Source: Alphaproteobacteria bacterium (lineage in GTDB: Bacteria; Pseudomonadota; Alphaproteobacteria; Micropepsales; Micropepsaceae). Taken from it: DNA of 9,312 nucleotides. Positions 1 to 6,481 of the stretch are shown in pieces. The stretch covers positions 23,452 to 32,763 of the forward strand of contig PKWC01000204.1 in NCBI GenBank assembly GCA_003131925.1. Reading direction: 5' to 3'. The notes beneath the pieces were generated by a model that searched no databases, was not told the DNA's origin, and saw only the letters and a list, made by a program, of their open reading frames with translations. The position numbers and the translations under genes are program-made. Every line of letters starts with the position of its first letter. Positions within the stretch are counted from its first letter, which is position 1.

Positions 1-12
1 ACGCCGTTCCCT

Positions 13-40
13 CTGGGTCCCCGCTTGCGCGGGGATGACA
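13..40. repeat. Dispersed-type palindromic repeat, single copy
   Basis: A 7-bp perfect stem, TCCCCGC / GCGGGGA, with a TTGC loop lies at 18-35, flanked by CTGGG on the left and TGACA on the right. Palindromes of this form (CTGGGTCCCCGC...GCGGGGATGAC) are, from general knowledge, frequent intergenic repeats in alphaproteobacterial genomes. It sits 27 nt beyond the stop codon of the minus-strand phasin gene. The transcript of that gene could fold here, so it may help end transcription or protect the 3' end, although no T-run follows. Only one copy is visible, so calling it a repeat rests on recognition of the motif. Confidence 0.5.
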
Positions 41-66
41 CGTTTAGGGTGCGAAGAACTGTTATC

Positions 67-429
67 TTAGCGCTTATGCGCTCGCGTGGGCCACGACCGT
101 ACGGGCGCCCCGTTGGTTGCCTCGGTGCGGGCGCGGGTTTCTTTGATCGCGGATAACGAGACCGCCGTGAGGCTCGTCGATCCGTCCTCCGCCAACTCGC
201 CCATCAATTCCGCGAAACGCCTGGTGTGCTCGGCATAGTCGCGCGCGAAGTCGAGGATCCACTCCTGCTGAATCGCCAGCAGATCCGATACGCCTTGGCA
301 ATCGCGGCTGTTCTCGATGGCGTGGCTGGTGTGCTCGAGGCGCCGGTTGACGAATTTTAAAGATTCTTCCTGCACCGCGTGCATCATCTTTTGAAGCATC
401 GTGCGGTTATGTTCCATCACACGCGCCAT
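67..429 (-). CDS. Phasin family protein (domain-bearing part of a probably split gene)
   Basis: Phasins coat polyhydroxyalkanoate granules in the cytoplasm. The 120-residue product is almost wholly amphipathic helix with the phasin pattern: a repeated hydrophobic spacing through MLQKMMHAVQEESLKFVNRR, then SRDCQGVSDLLAIQQEWILDF and a second helix ending FAELMGELAED. The basic C-terminal tail (about residues 95-120) looks disordered. The ATG at 429 has no clear ribosome binding site. The same frame stays open and coding-like upstream, reading NQQSLLDAFDAFGGP just before this Met, as far as a TGA at 528-526, with no ATG, GTG or TTG in between. The true N-terminus is therefore probably encoded in another frame (see 456-584). 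Family assignment is fairly confident. Whether a full-length protein is made is doubtful unless the shift is a sequencing error. It lies downstream of ubiB on the same strand. Confidence 0.75.
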   Translation of the reverse strand: MARVMEHNRTMLQKMMHAVQEESLKFVNRRLEHTSHAIENSRDCQGVSDLLAIQQEWILDFARDYAEHTRRFAELMGELAEDGSTSLTAVSLSAIKETRARTEATNGAPVRSWPTRAHKR

Positions 430-455
430 CGGACCGCCGAACGCGTCGAATGCGT

Positions 456-584
456 CTAACAGGCTCTGCTGGTTCCGGCCGGTCGCATCGCGCCTTCGCT
501 CTCCTCTTTCTCCACCTCGAATTCCTCACCCATGTTCCCGCTCTCTTCGCCCGTGTAACGGCCCCTCTGCTTGGCTCTCGCCAC
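456..584 (-). pseudogene. Probable N-terminal fragment of the phasin gene in a different frame
   Basis: A GTG codon at 584-582 is preceded, 8 nt away, by a clean AGGAG (597-593), the best ribosome binding site near this gene. It opens a 42-codon frame: MARAKQRGRYTGEESG..., then MGEEFEVEKEESEGAMRPAG, ending in TAG at 458-456. Third positions are G or C in about 29 of the 38 codons before the presumed shift, which looks like real coding sequence. Around 525-459 this frame overlaps the phasin frame, which reads on as NQQSLLDAFDAF. Stepping back one base (as if one base were lost) in that overlap would join them into a protein of about 172 residues, a usual phasin length. The join is inferred. 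A one-base sequencing error, a real mutation, or two unrelated reading frames remain possible. No classic slippery heptamer is evident in the overlap. Confidence 0.5.
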
Positions 585-592
585 GGCTTTGA

Positions 593-597
593 CTCCT
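593..597 (-). promoter_or_regulatory. Ribosome binding site AGGAG for the GTG start at 584
   Basis: On the minus strand AGGAG is followed by 8 nt and then GTG. This decides the proposed upstream start of the phasin gene and is much stronger than anything ahead of the ATG at 429. Confidence 0.5.
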
Positions 598-715
598 GTT
601 CGCGGATGATCACGCCCTTCGATTGCTGCTGCAACACCGCGGGCGTGCATCCGTTCCGCATCAGAGGAATCAAATTCGCCCGGCCTGCAATCCGTACGGA
701 CGGTCGCGAGCGAAA

Positions 716-2281
716 TCAGAGAATGCCGATTGCGAGCACCGCCAGCGCACCCGCTGCGATCCACAACGCGACGCGGACGTGATGCGTGCGCGCAACCTGG
801 GCTTGCGCAATCTGGCGGACAGAATCGGGATGAAGTTTCAATCCTCCGTCGGCGAGCATCGTCGAAACGACTTCCGCATTGCGCAACACATGCGGAAAAT
901 CGCGCGCCAGCCGGCCAAGCGCGCTTACGCCTTCCGCGGCATCACGCAGGCGCGCCTCTGGGCCGATGCGCTCGATCATCCACTCCTCTATGACGGGGCG
1001 CGAGGCTTCCCAGATATCGAGTTCCGGATCGAGAGCACGCGCAACGCCCTCCACCACAACCATTGTCTTCTGCAGGAGCACAAGCTGGGGCTGCAGTTCC
1101 ATGTCGAAACGCCGTGTGGTGTCAAACAATTGTTGCAGAAGCTTCGCCATCGACACGTGACTCGCCCGTCGTCCGAACACCGGCTCGCCGATCGCGCGCA
1201 GAGCCTGGGCAAAGAGCGGCGCGGGATGGGTGCGGGAGACGAAGCCGGCGTCGTAATGGACGTTGGCGACACGCTGATAGTCGCGGGCCAGAAAGCCGCC
1301 AAGCGTCTCCGCCATGAAACGCCGCATTGGCTCATCGAGCCGCCCCATGATGCCGAAATCGACGCAGACCAACCGGCTCTCGGCATCGACGAAAAGATTT
1401 CCCTGGTGCATGTCGGCGTGAAAGAACCCGTAACGCAACGCCTGTGTCAGGAACTGACGAACAACGAGCAACGCAATCTGTTTCGGGTCGTGACCGGCAG
1501 CTTTGAGCTCTTCCGCGCTGCGCAGGGACGTTCCCTCGACCCATTCCGTGGTGAGAACGCGCGCGCCCGTGCGCTCCCAATCGACGGACGGAACGCGGAA
1601 CTCTTCGTCACTGCGCGTACGCTCTGCAAGCTCGGAGGCGGCGGCGGCTTCCATGCGCAGGTCGAGCTCCATCGCCACGGAAGCGCTCAGCGTCTCCACC
1701 AGCGCGACGAGGCGCAGGCGGCGGCCTTCCGCAAAGAATCGTTCCGCGCAACGCGCCGCGAACGCAAAGGCGGAAAGGTCGCGCGCAAATTCCGCCTCGA
1801 CGCGCGGACGCAGAATCTTGACCGCGACGTCGCGTCCAGGGTCGCCTGCCGTCACTGCGCGATGAACCTGGGCGACCGACGCCGCCGCGATCGGTTCGTC
1901 AAACGCGGAAAACGCCGTGGACAGCGGCATGCCGAGCGCCGACTCGACTTCAGCGCGCGCTAATTCCGTCGCGAAGGGAGGGAGCCGATCTTGCAGCGCG
2001 GCGAGTGACCGCGCCGTCTCGTCCCCGATGATGTCGGGACGTGTCGCAAGAATCTGGCCCAGCTTGATGTAGGCAGGGCCAAGGCTCTCGAGCGCGCGCG
2101 CCAATCTCTCGCCCGGCGGCAGCTCCGCATCTACCACCTTGCCCCGGCCAACGAGCGCGCGCACGAATCTGAGTGCCGGAGGAACACGCTCCGCAGCTTC
2201 GCGCGGGATCAGCGCGTCGTGGCGGGCTAGGACGCGAGCGGCGTGGGCCAGTCGCGCCGTATTGCGTAGCGCGCGCAGCAT
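716..2281 (-). CDS. ubiB: UbiB, ABC1/ADCK-family ubiquinone biosynthesis protein
   Basis: UbiB is a membrane-associated atypical kinase-like ATPase needed for ubiquinone biosynthesis, probably by making lipid intermediates accessible to the hydroxylation and methylation enzymes. The 521-residue length fits the family. Visible motifs in order are the KxGQ signature (K73-Q76, in YIKLGQILATRPD), the Ala-rich nucleotide loop (AAASVAQVH, about 132-140), the VAVK lysine (K155), the catalytic-loop equivalent HADMHQGN (288-295) and DFG (308-310). The last 20 or so residues (VALWIAAGALAVLAIGIL) form one hydrophobic segment, whereas many UbiB proteins end in two, so the tail is somewhat short. The ATG lies 3 nt after the ubiE stop, and GGCGGAT at the end of ubiE can serve as ribosome binding site, so the two are surely co-transcribed and coupled. 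The long frames on the opposite strand are shadows. Confidence 0.96.
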   Translation of the reverse strand: MLRALRNTARLAHAARVLARHDALIPREAAERVPPALRFVRALVGRGKVVDAELPPGERLARALESLGPAYIKLGQILATRPDIIGDETARSLAALQDRLPPFATELARAEVESALGMPLSTAFSAFDEPIAAASVAQVHRAVTAGDPGRDVAVKILRPRVEAEFARDLSAFAFAARCAERFFAEGRRLRLVALVETLSASVAMELDLRMEAAAASELAERTRSDEEFRVPSVDWERTGARVLTTEWVEGTSLRSAEELKAAGHDPKQIALLVVRQFLTQALRYGFFHADMHQGNLFVDAESRLVCVDFGIMGRLDEPMRRFMAETLGGFLARDYQRVANVHYDAGFVSRTHPAPLFAQALRAIGEPVFGRRASHVSMAKLLQQLFDTTRRFDMELQPQLVLLQKTMVVVEGVARALDPELDIWEASRPVIEEWMIERIGPEARLRDAAEGVSALGRLARDFPHVLRNAEVVSTMLADGGLKLHPDSVRQIAQAQVARTHHVRVALWIAAGALAVLAIGIL

Positions 2282-2284
2282 CGG

Positions 2285-3025
2285 TCAGATCCGCCAGGCG
2301 GAATGCATGGCTGCAATTCCGCCTGCAAGATTGCGCATCCTGACCCGAGACAGCCCCGCGCGCTCGATCATCTTCGCGAAGGCCGTCCGGGATGGAAAAC
2401 GGCGGATGCTTTCGGCGAGATACCGGTAGGCTTCCGCGTCCTTCGTAATCCATTCGCCAAGGCGCGGCAGCACAGCGAACGAATAGCGCTCATACAACAA
2501 GTCCAGTCCCGGGACCTGGGCGTGGGAGAATTCCAGACAGAGAAAACGGCCGCCGGGCTTGAGAACACGGCGCGCCTCCGCGAGCGCCGTCTCGATATGG
2601 GTGACGTTTCGAATTCCGAATGCGATGGTGCAGGCATCCATGGACGAATCGTGCACCGGCAGGCATTCCGCGTCGCCGCACAGCCAGCACACATCAGACT
2701 CGCCAAGCGCATCGGCGCGGCGCACGCCTTCCGCGATCATTTCCGCATTGACGTCGCAGACGACAATGCGTGCTTTGCCGCCCCTGCTTCGCGCCATTTC
2801 GGAGATGCGCAAGGCGATGTCGCCCGTTCCGCCCGCCACGTCCAGAACGTGTTGCCCGGGTTGCGGATTAAGCCACTCGACCATGGCGTCTTTCCACAAG
2901 CGATGCACCCCGCCCGACATGAGATCATTCATCAGGTCGTAACGCCGCGCGACGGACGAGAAGACGTCGCGCACCAGTCCGGCCTTTTCGACCTCGGGCA
3001 CGTCGCGGTAGCCAAAACTCGCCAT
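2285..3025 (-). CDS. ubiE: UbiE, demethylmenaquinone/2-methoxy-6-polyprenyl-1,4-benzoquinol C-methyltransferase
   Basis: UbiE is a SAM-dependent C-methyltransferase that makes 2-polyprenyl-3-methyl-6-methoxy-1,4-benzoquinol in ubiquinone synthesis (and menaquinone where that is made). The 246-residue product shows both UbiE/COQ5 signatures: YDLMNDLMSGGVHRLW (residues 29-44) and the RVLKPGGRF region followed by LEFS. The SAM-binding glycine motif is LDVAGGTGD (61-69). The N-terminal FGYRDVPEVEKAGLVRDVF block is typical of alphaproteobacteria. I chose the ATG at 3025. A TTG at 3046 would add seven residues (MGDIRVP) and give a more usual spacing ahead of FGYR. Neither start has a good ribosome binding site, and a stop codon lies just upstream of the TTG. 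ubiE is first in a two-gene unit with ubiB and diverges from mutM. Confidence 0.95.
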   Translation of the reverse strand: MASFGYRDVPEVEKAGLVRDVFSSVARRYDLMNDLMSGGVHRLWKDAMVEWLNPQPGQHVLDVAGGTGDIALRISEMARSRGGKARIVVCDVNAEMIAEGVRRADALGESDVCWLCGDAECLPVHDSSMDACTIAFGIRNVTHIETALAEARRVLKPGGRFLCLEFSHAQVPGLDLLYERYSFAVLPRLGEWITKDAEAYRYLAESIRRFPSRTAFAKMIERAGLSRVRMRNLAGGIAAMHSAWRI

Positions 3026-3061
3026 GGGGACCCGGATATCGCCCAACAGGTGTCAAAGTTC

Positions 3062-3067
3062 AGTATA
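3062..3067 (-). promoter_or_regulatory. Candidate -10 element (TATACT) for ubiE-ubiB
   Basis: TATACT on the minus strand lies 36 nt upstream of the ubiE ATG, in the 93-nt gap between the divergent ubiE and mutM genes. No good -35 hexamer stands 16-18 nt upstream, so this is a weak call. On the plus strand TTGAAA at 3079-3084 could be a -35 for mutM, but its -10 partner (CAATAG, about 3103-3108) is poor and would leave almost no leader. Confidence 0.25.
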
Positions 3068-3118
3068 GGACCTTACAGTTGAAATAGCATCTCTCCGGCA
3101 TCCAATAGCTGACTTTCC

Positions 3119-3994
3119 ATGCCCGAACTTCCCGAGATCGAAACGGTACGAATGGGTCTTGCCCCCGCGCTTGAACGTCGCCGGCTGACAAGGATCGTGA
3201 CGCGCCGCGGGGATCTCCGGGTGCCCTTTCCGCCCCGATTTGCCGAGCGCCTCACCGACCGCGAAGTCAAACGCCTGTGGCGACGCGCCAAATATCTGCT
3301 CGCCGAGCTCGATGGCGGCGAAACACTCGTGATTCATCTCGGAATGTCCGGGCGCGTCGCGGTCTACGCGGAGAACCTGGAACGCAGACTTGGACACTAC
3401 GTATATGAGCCGCCGCCCTCCGGCGCCGGTCACGGCAAACACGATCACGTGGTCATTGAAACCGACGCGCCCGCTCGCATCGTGTTTACCGACCCCCGCA
3501 GATTCGGCCTCATGCTTCTCATCGAATCGGCGGCCCTCCATCGCCATCCATTATTCGATGGACTCGGTATCGAACCCCTGTCCCCGCAATTTACGGCGGC
3601 CCATCTCGAGCGCATATTGGAAGGCCGTCGGGCCCCTATCAAAGCCGCTCTGCTCGACCAGCGCACGATTGCGGGGCTCGGCAACATCTATGTCTGCGAG
3701 GCCCTGTTTCGGGCGCGTATCTCGCCGCGGCGGCAGTCGTCGACCATCGCGGGCAGCCGCGCGCGCGCGCTCGCGGCAGCAATCAGGTCAGTCCTGCTCG
3801 CGGCGATCAAGGCTGGCGGATCGAGCTTACGCGATTACGCAAAAACCGACGGCGCGCTCGGCGAATTTCAGCACCATTTCGCCGTCTATGACCGCGAAGG
3901 TGCGCCATGCCCGCGCGCTCAATGCAAGGGTAAAATCAAGCGCATCGTGCAGAGTGGCCGCGCGACATTCTATTGCCCCGCGTGTCAGCGGTAG
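3119..3994 (+). CDS. mutM: Formamidopyrimidine-DNA glycosylase (Fpg/MutM)
   Basis: MutM removes 8-oxoguanine and formamidopyrimidines from DNA and nicks the abasic site by beta,delta-elimination. The 291-residue product starts MPELPEIETV, giving after Met removal the catalytic N-terminal proline and adjacent Glu. K58 (K57 in mature numbering) in RRAKYLL and the HLGMSGR block are present, as is the helix-two-turn-helix region GLGNIYVCEALFRARISP. The C-terminal zinc finger has C264, C269, C286 and C289. Its C-x4-C first half is longer than the E. coli C-x2-C form but is the form I know from alphaproteobacteria. The ATG at 3119 is fixed by the essential MPE start, although the ribosome binding site is poor. 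The gene diverges from ubiE and converges on the GFA-domain gene, only 3 nt from that gene's stop. All catalytic residues are intact. Confidence 0.97.
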   Translation: MPELPEIETVRMGLAPALERRRLTRIVTRRGDLRVPFPPRFAERLTDREVKRLWRRAKYLLAELDGGETLVIHLGMSGRVAVYAENLERRLGHYVYEPPPSGAGHGKHDHVVIETDAPARIVFTDPRRFGLMLLIESAALHRHPLFDGLGIEPLSPQFTAAHLERILEGRRAPIKAALLDQRTIAGLGNIYVCEALFRARISPRRQSSTIAGSRARALAAAIRSVLLAAIKAGGSSLRDYAKTDGALGEFQHHFAVYDREGAPCPRAQCKGKIKRIVQSGRATFYCPACQR

Positions 3995-3997
3995 GAG

Positions 3998-4465
3998 TTA
4001 CCCCAATAGTGCGCGGCGGCGTTCGAGGCTTTCCGCCGGCCAAAGCGACTTCATGTCGTAATACACGTCGAAGGCGGGAACATTGTCCGGCAATCCGACC
4101 CAAGGAAGCTTCGAACGGACAAAGATATGCGCGTCGGGCCTCAGCGCATCGGGTCTGTCGAGCGTGCCGGCGCGGACAAAACGAAGGCCCGGCCGGCGGC
4201 CGTAATCGCTCCACACGGCGGTCCGGCAGTTCGAACAACGATACACGTCGTGCGGCCGTCCGCTATCCGTCGGCACCGGCACGGATTCCGGCTGTGCCGC
4301 CAGCAATAAAATTTGGGCTGTCTCGATCAGCGCGTTGATGACGAAACCGCTCCCCGTCTGTCGCTGACAGTCGCGGCAATGGCAACAATTCACAAACATC
4401 GGCGCGGAGTTTAGCCGGTAGCGCACCGCGCCGCAGGCGCAACCGCCCTCGAGCATATCGCTCAT
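3998..4465 (-). CDS. GFA/CENP-V domain zinc-binding protein
   Basis: This 155-residue protein belongs to the family named after glutathione-dependent formaldehyde-activating enzyme (Gfa), small zinc proteins most of which have no proven reaction. The family's cysteine pattern is complete: C9 and C11 in GGCACGAVRY, C28, C30 and C33 in CCHCRDCQRQTG, and C77 and C80 in YRCSNC. The start is set by ATG at 4465, with GGGAGG ending about 5 nt ahead. A longer frame reaches back to 4708, but its extra part is only the complement of the arfB-like gene. It diverges from that gene across 64 nt and converges with mutM, leaving no room for a terminator between them. Formaldehyde metabolism should not be inferred from the family name alone. 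Confidence 0.88.
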   Translation of the reverse strand: MSDMLEGGCACGAVRYRLNSAPMFVNCCHCRDCQRQTGSGFVINALIETAQILLLAAQPESVPVPTDSGRPHDVYRCSNCRTAVWSDYGRRPGLRFVRAGTLDRPDALRPDAHIFVRSKLPWVGLPDNVPAFDVYYDMKSLWPAESLERRRALLG

Positions 4466-4529
4466 CTTTTCCTCCCAGGAACGCGACCGGCATTTGATTG
4501 CACGCGGAAAGCTGTGCGAAAAGTGCCAA

Positions 4530-4955
4530 ATGCCGAAGATAGCGATTACGGAGCAATTCTCGATCGACGAGAGCGAAATCGAGGAAAGTTTCATTCTGGC
4601 GGGCGGACCAGGCGGCCAGAATGTGAACAAGGTCGCAAGTGCGGTGCAGCTGCGCTTCAACGTGCGGCGCTCCACATCCCTGCCGGAGAACGTGCGCGAG
4701 AGACTCATCCGGATTGCGGGCAGCAGGATTACGAAGGCGGGCGAACTTTTGATTGTCGGACGGCGCTATCGCAGCCAGGAGCGCAACCGCGCCGATGTCC
4801 GCGCGCGGCTCGCCGCCCTGCTGCGAGATGCTGCCAAACCCGTCGAGCCACGGCGCAAGACGAAACCTCCGCGGGCAAGCAAGGCGCGACGCATCGAAAA
4901 CAAGCTCGCCCGGGGTCTCGTCAAGCGCCTGCGCTCGAGGCCCGGTGAGGATTGA
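4530..4955 (+). CDS. arfB: ArfB-like peptidyl-tRNA hydrolase (class-I release-factor domain, ribosome rescue)
   Basis: ArfB (YaeJ) enters stalled ribosomes lacking a stop codon and hydrolyses the peptidyl-tRNA. The 141-residue product has the release-factor GGQ motif in AGGPGGQNVNKVASAVQLRF (GGQ at 28-30), which catalyses hydrolysis, followed by a short alpha/beta domain. It ends in a strongly basic tail (about 109-138: RRKTKPPRASKARRIENKLARGLVKRLRSR), the part that in E. coli ArfB lies in the empty mRNA channel. Size and layout match ArfB and exclude full-length RF1/RF2, which carry extra domains. I chose the ATG at 4530. An upstream TTG (4494) would add 12 residues with cysteines foreign to the family. 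The ribosome binding site is weak. The enoyl-CoA hydratase gene follows after 62 nt. Confidence 0.92.
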   Translation: MPKIAITEQFSIDESEIEESFILAGGPGGQNVNKVASAVQLRFNVRRSTSLPENVRERLIRIAGSRITKAGELLIVGRRYRSQERNRADVRARLAALLRDAAKPVEPRRKTKPPRASKARRIENKLARGLVKRLRSRPGED

Positions 4956-5017
4956 TTTGCTCTTGCGTTCGCACGGCGCCCGCGCGAGGGATGCGCGAGC
5001 AATTTCGGAGCCGGGCC

Positions 5018-5794
5018 ATGGAATATGAAAACATTCTCCTGAAGACGGAAGGCAGGGTGGCGATCATTACTCTCAATCGCCCTAAAGCGCTCAACGCGCT
5101 CAATTCCGCGCTTCTCGCCGAGCTTGTGCACGCGCTCGAGACGATCGACGCCAACGATGGACTGCACGCGATCGTTCTCAACGGTTCGGACCGCGCCTTC
5201 GCCGCCGGGGCCGACATCAAGGAAATGGCGCCGCAATCCTACATGGACATGTTCAAAGCGAATTTTTTCGCGGACGCGGCAGACAGAATCGCAGCCGTTC
5301 GCAAGCCGATCATCGCAGCCGTGGCCGGATACGCGCTGGGCGGTGGCTGCGAACTCGCGATGCTATGCGATTTCATCATTGCTGCGGACAATGCGAATTT
5401 CGGTCAACCGGAGATCAATCTGGGCGTCATGCCCGGCATCGGCGGCACGCAGCGCCTGACGCGCTTGGTCGGCAAGTCCAAGGCGATGGAAATGTGCCTG
5501 ACGGGGCGCAACATGGATGCGCAGGAAGCCGAGCGCGCAGGGCTGGTCAGCCGCGTCGTTCCCCTGGCCGAGCTGCTGGCGGAAGCGACGTACGCGGCGC
5601 ACAAGATCGCGGAGCAATCGCTGCCCATCGTGATGATGACCAAGGAGACGATCAATCGCGCCTATGAGACGACGCTTGCCGAAGGGATCCGTTTTGAGCG
5701 GCGCGTTTTCCACTCCATGTTCGCGACCGACGACCAGAAGGAAGGCATGGCGGCCTTCGCGGAAAAGCGCAAACCCGCGTTTCGAAACCGGTGA
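5018..5794 (+). CDS. Enoyl-CoA hydratase (crotonase family)
   Basis: This enzyme adds water across the double bond of 2-enoyl-CoA in fatty-acid beta-oxidation. It could also supply 3-hydroxyacyl-CoA for polyhydroxyalkanoate, although hydratases used for PHA are often R-specific and of another fold. The 258-residue product shows the oxyanion-hole segments AFAAGADIKEM and GYALGGGCELAM. Both catalytic glutamates are present: E112 in GGGCE and E132 in GQPEINLGVMPGIGGTQRLTR, 20 residues apart as in the mitochondrial short-chain enzyme (E144/E164). The C-terminal FATDDQKEGMAAFAEKRKPAF is also very like that enzyme, so true hydratase activity is likely. The ATG at 5018 follows GGAG (5007-5010) by 7 nt. 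An upstream TTG at 4952, overlapping the arfB stop, is less likely. It lies between arfB and rpsT on the same strand. Confidence 0.94.
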   Translation: MEYENILLKTEGRVAIITLNRPKALNALNSALLAELVHALETIDANDGLHAIVLNGSDRAFAAGADIKEMAPQSYMDMFKANFFADAADRIAAVRKPIIAAVAGYALGGGCELAMLCDFIIAADNANFGQPEINLGVMPGIGGTQRLTRLVGKSKAMEMCLTGRNMDAQEAERAGLVSRVVPLAELLAEATYAAHKIAEQSLPIVMMTKETINRAYETTLAEGIRFERRVFHSMFATDDQKEGMAAFAEKRKPAFRNR

Positions 5795-5808
5795 GCCCGC
5801 ACCACGCA

Positions 5809-5838
5809 TTGACCAGGCCGCGGGGCACGGGCTAAGAA
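5809..5838 (+). promoter_or_regulatory. Candidate sigma-70 promoter for rpsT
   Basis: TTGACC (5809-5814) and TAAGAA (5833-5838) are separated by 18 nt. Transcription would start near 5845, giving a short leader of about 24 nt that contains GCGAGAG as a possible ribosome binding site. The placement, just after the enoyl-CoA hydratase stop, fits a highly expressed ribosomal gene with its own promoter. Confidence 0.45.
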
Positions 5839-5868
5839 CCGCCCCCTTCAGACAGCGAGAGAACGCCC

Positions 5869-6135
5869 ATGCCCAATATCGACTCTGCCAAGAAGCGGGT
5901 CCGCCAGATCGCCAAGCGGATGGCGGTCAATCACGCTCGCAAGAGCCGAATCCGAAGCATCACCCGCAAAGTCGAAGAAGCCATCGCAACGGGCGACAAA
6001 TCGGCAGCGCTTGCTGCGCTGAAGGCCGCCGAGCCCGAAATCATGCGCGGTACGTCAAAAGGCGTGCTCCACAAGAACACCGGGAGCCGAAAAGTATCGC
6101 GCCTTGTCAAACGAGCTGCAAAACTCCCCGGCTAA
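5869..6135 (+). CDS. rpsT: 30S ribosomal protein S20
   Basis: S20 is a primary binder of 16S rRNA in the small subunit. The 88-residue, very basic, all-helical product starts MPNIDSAKKRVRQ and contains the family blocks HARKSRIRS, then a KVEEAI...ALKAAEP linker, and GVLHKNTGSRKVSRLVKRAAKL near the C-terminus. Length is normal for the family and the ATG is fixed by the conserved N-terminus. rpsT upstream of dnaA is a common alphaproteobacterial arrangement. Here 435 nt and a rhodanese gene separate the two. Confidence 0.97.
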   Translation: MPNIDSAKKRVRQIAKRMAVNHARKSRIRSITRKVEEAIATGDKSAALAALKAAEPEIMRGTSKGVLHKNTGSRKVSRLVKRAAKLPG

Positions 6136-6201
6136 GTGCCTGAAAACTTGCGCTAAATTTCTGTGACAGTTCTAAGACCTTTGAAGGGCTCGGTTTTGTT
6201 G

Positions 6202-6225
6202 CTCCGTAAGCGGAGATTTCATTTT
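6202..6225 (+). terminator. Weak candidate terminator for rpsT
   Basis: CTCCG TAAG CGGAG (6202-6215) forms a 5-bp stem with a 4-nt loop, followed by ATTTCATTTT. It lies 66 nt after the rpsT stop. The stem is short and the T-rich tail is broken by A and C, so the call is tentative. Confidence 0.3.
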
Positions 6226-6360
6226 GAGGCCGATTGAAAAAAAAACTTCATAGGCCACCGCCCGACTAACCTTCTGAAAAGGCGCATTTTCCAATTTTCA
6301 GTATACGTTCACGCGACTTAGCAACCGTCACAGAACCCACATATTCCCGATTCGTTCGCG

Positions 6361-6388
6361 TTGCAACCCGTTAACGAAGTGCTATCGT
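6361..6388 (+). promoter_or_regulatory. Candidate promoter upstream of rhodanese-dnaA
   Basis: TTGCAA (6361-6366) and TATCGT (6383-6388) are separated by 16 nt, the best -35/-10 pair I see in this spacer. The dyad CTGGCG-N7-CGCCAG (6396-6414) lies just downstream, where a repressor could bind at or after the transcription start. Both hexamers are imperfect. Confidence 0.25.
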
Positions 6389-6462
6389 TTGCTGGCTGGC
6401 GCGCAGTACGCCAGAAAATACCAAGTGAAACATCAATAAAAACAGCGCGACGACGAAACAAA

Positions 6463-6481
6463 AAGCCGGCACGGCCGGTTT
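6463..6481. terminator. G+C-rich hairpin next to an A/T run (possible terminator for minus-strand transcripts)
   Basis: CCGGC ACG GCCGG (6466-6478) is a perfect 5-bp stem; on the plus strand a G-U pair and two A-U pairs extend it. Read on the minus strand it is followed by CTTTTTGTTT, which resembles an intrinsic terminator. Read on the plus strand the tail is only TTTC. No minus-strand gene precedes it, so it would end antisense transcripts from the rhodanese/dnaA side, or it is simply a structured leader element of the plus-strand transcript. Confidence 0.35.

Noticed and set aside
18..35. Possible CRISPR repeat (CCCCGC...GCGGGG resembles type I-E repeats)
   Set aside because: There is one copy only, with no spacers and no cas genes in view; the flanks fit a dispersed palindromic element better.
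459..525. Programmed -1 frameshift in the phasin gene
   Set aside because: No X-XXY-YYZ slippery heptamer with a downstream structure is evident in the overlap; mutation or sequencing error is the simpler explanation.
691..700. Palindrome TCCGTACGGA just after the ubiB stop as a terminator
   Set aside because: It is ten bases with no loop and no following T-run on the minus strand; a chance palindrome of this length is unremarkable.
623..1963. Long plus-strand frame (446 codons) opposite ubiB
   Set aside because: It is an antisense shadow of an unmistakable UbiB gene: Arg/His-rich, low-complexity composition, no recognisable motif, no ribosome binding site.
2303..3082. 259-codon plus-strand frame opposite ubiE
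   Set aside because: Shadow of ubiE; composition typical of complementary high-G+C coding sequence and no domain features.
4466..4708. N-terminal extension of the GFA-domain protein
   Set aside because: The extension is the complement of the ArfB GGQ region, and the ATG at 4465 has a good ribosome binding site directly before the conserved GGCACG motif.
4957..5002. Inverted repeat TTGCTC ... GAGCAA between arfB and the enoyl-CoA hydratase gene as a terminator
   Set aside because: The arms are 6 bp, about 34 nt apart, and no T-run follows; the second arm also runs up to the hydratase ribosome binding site.
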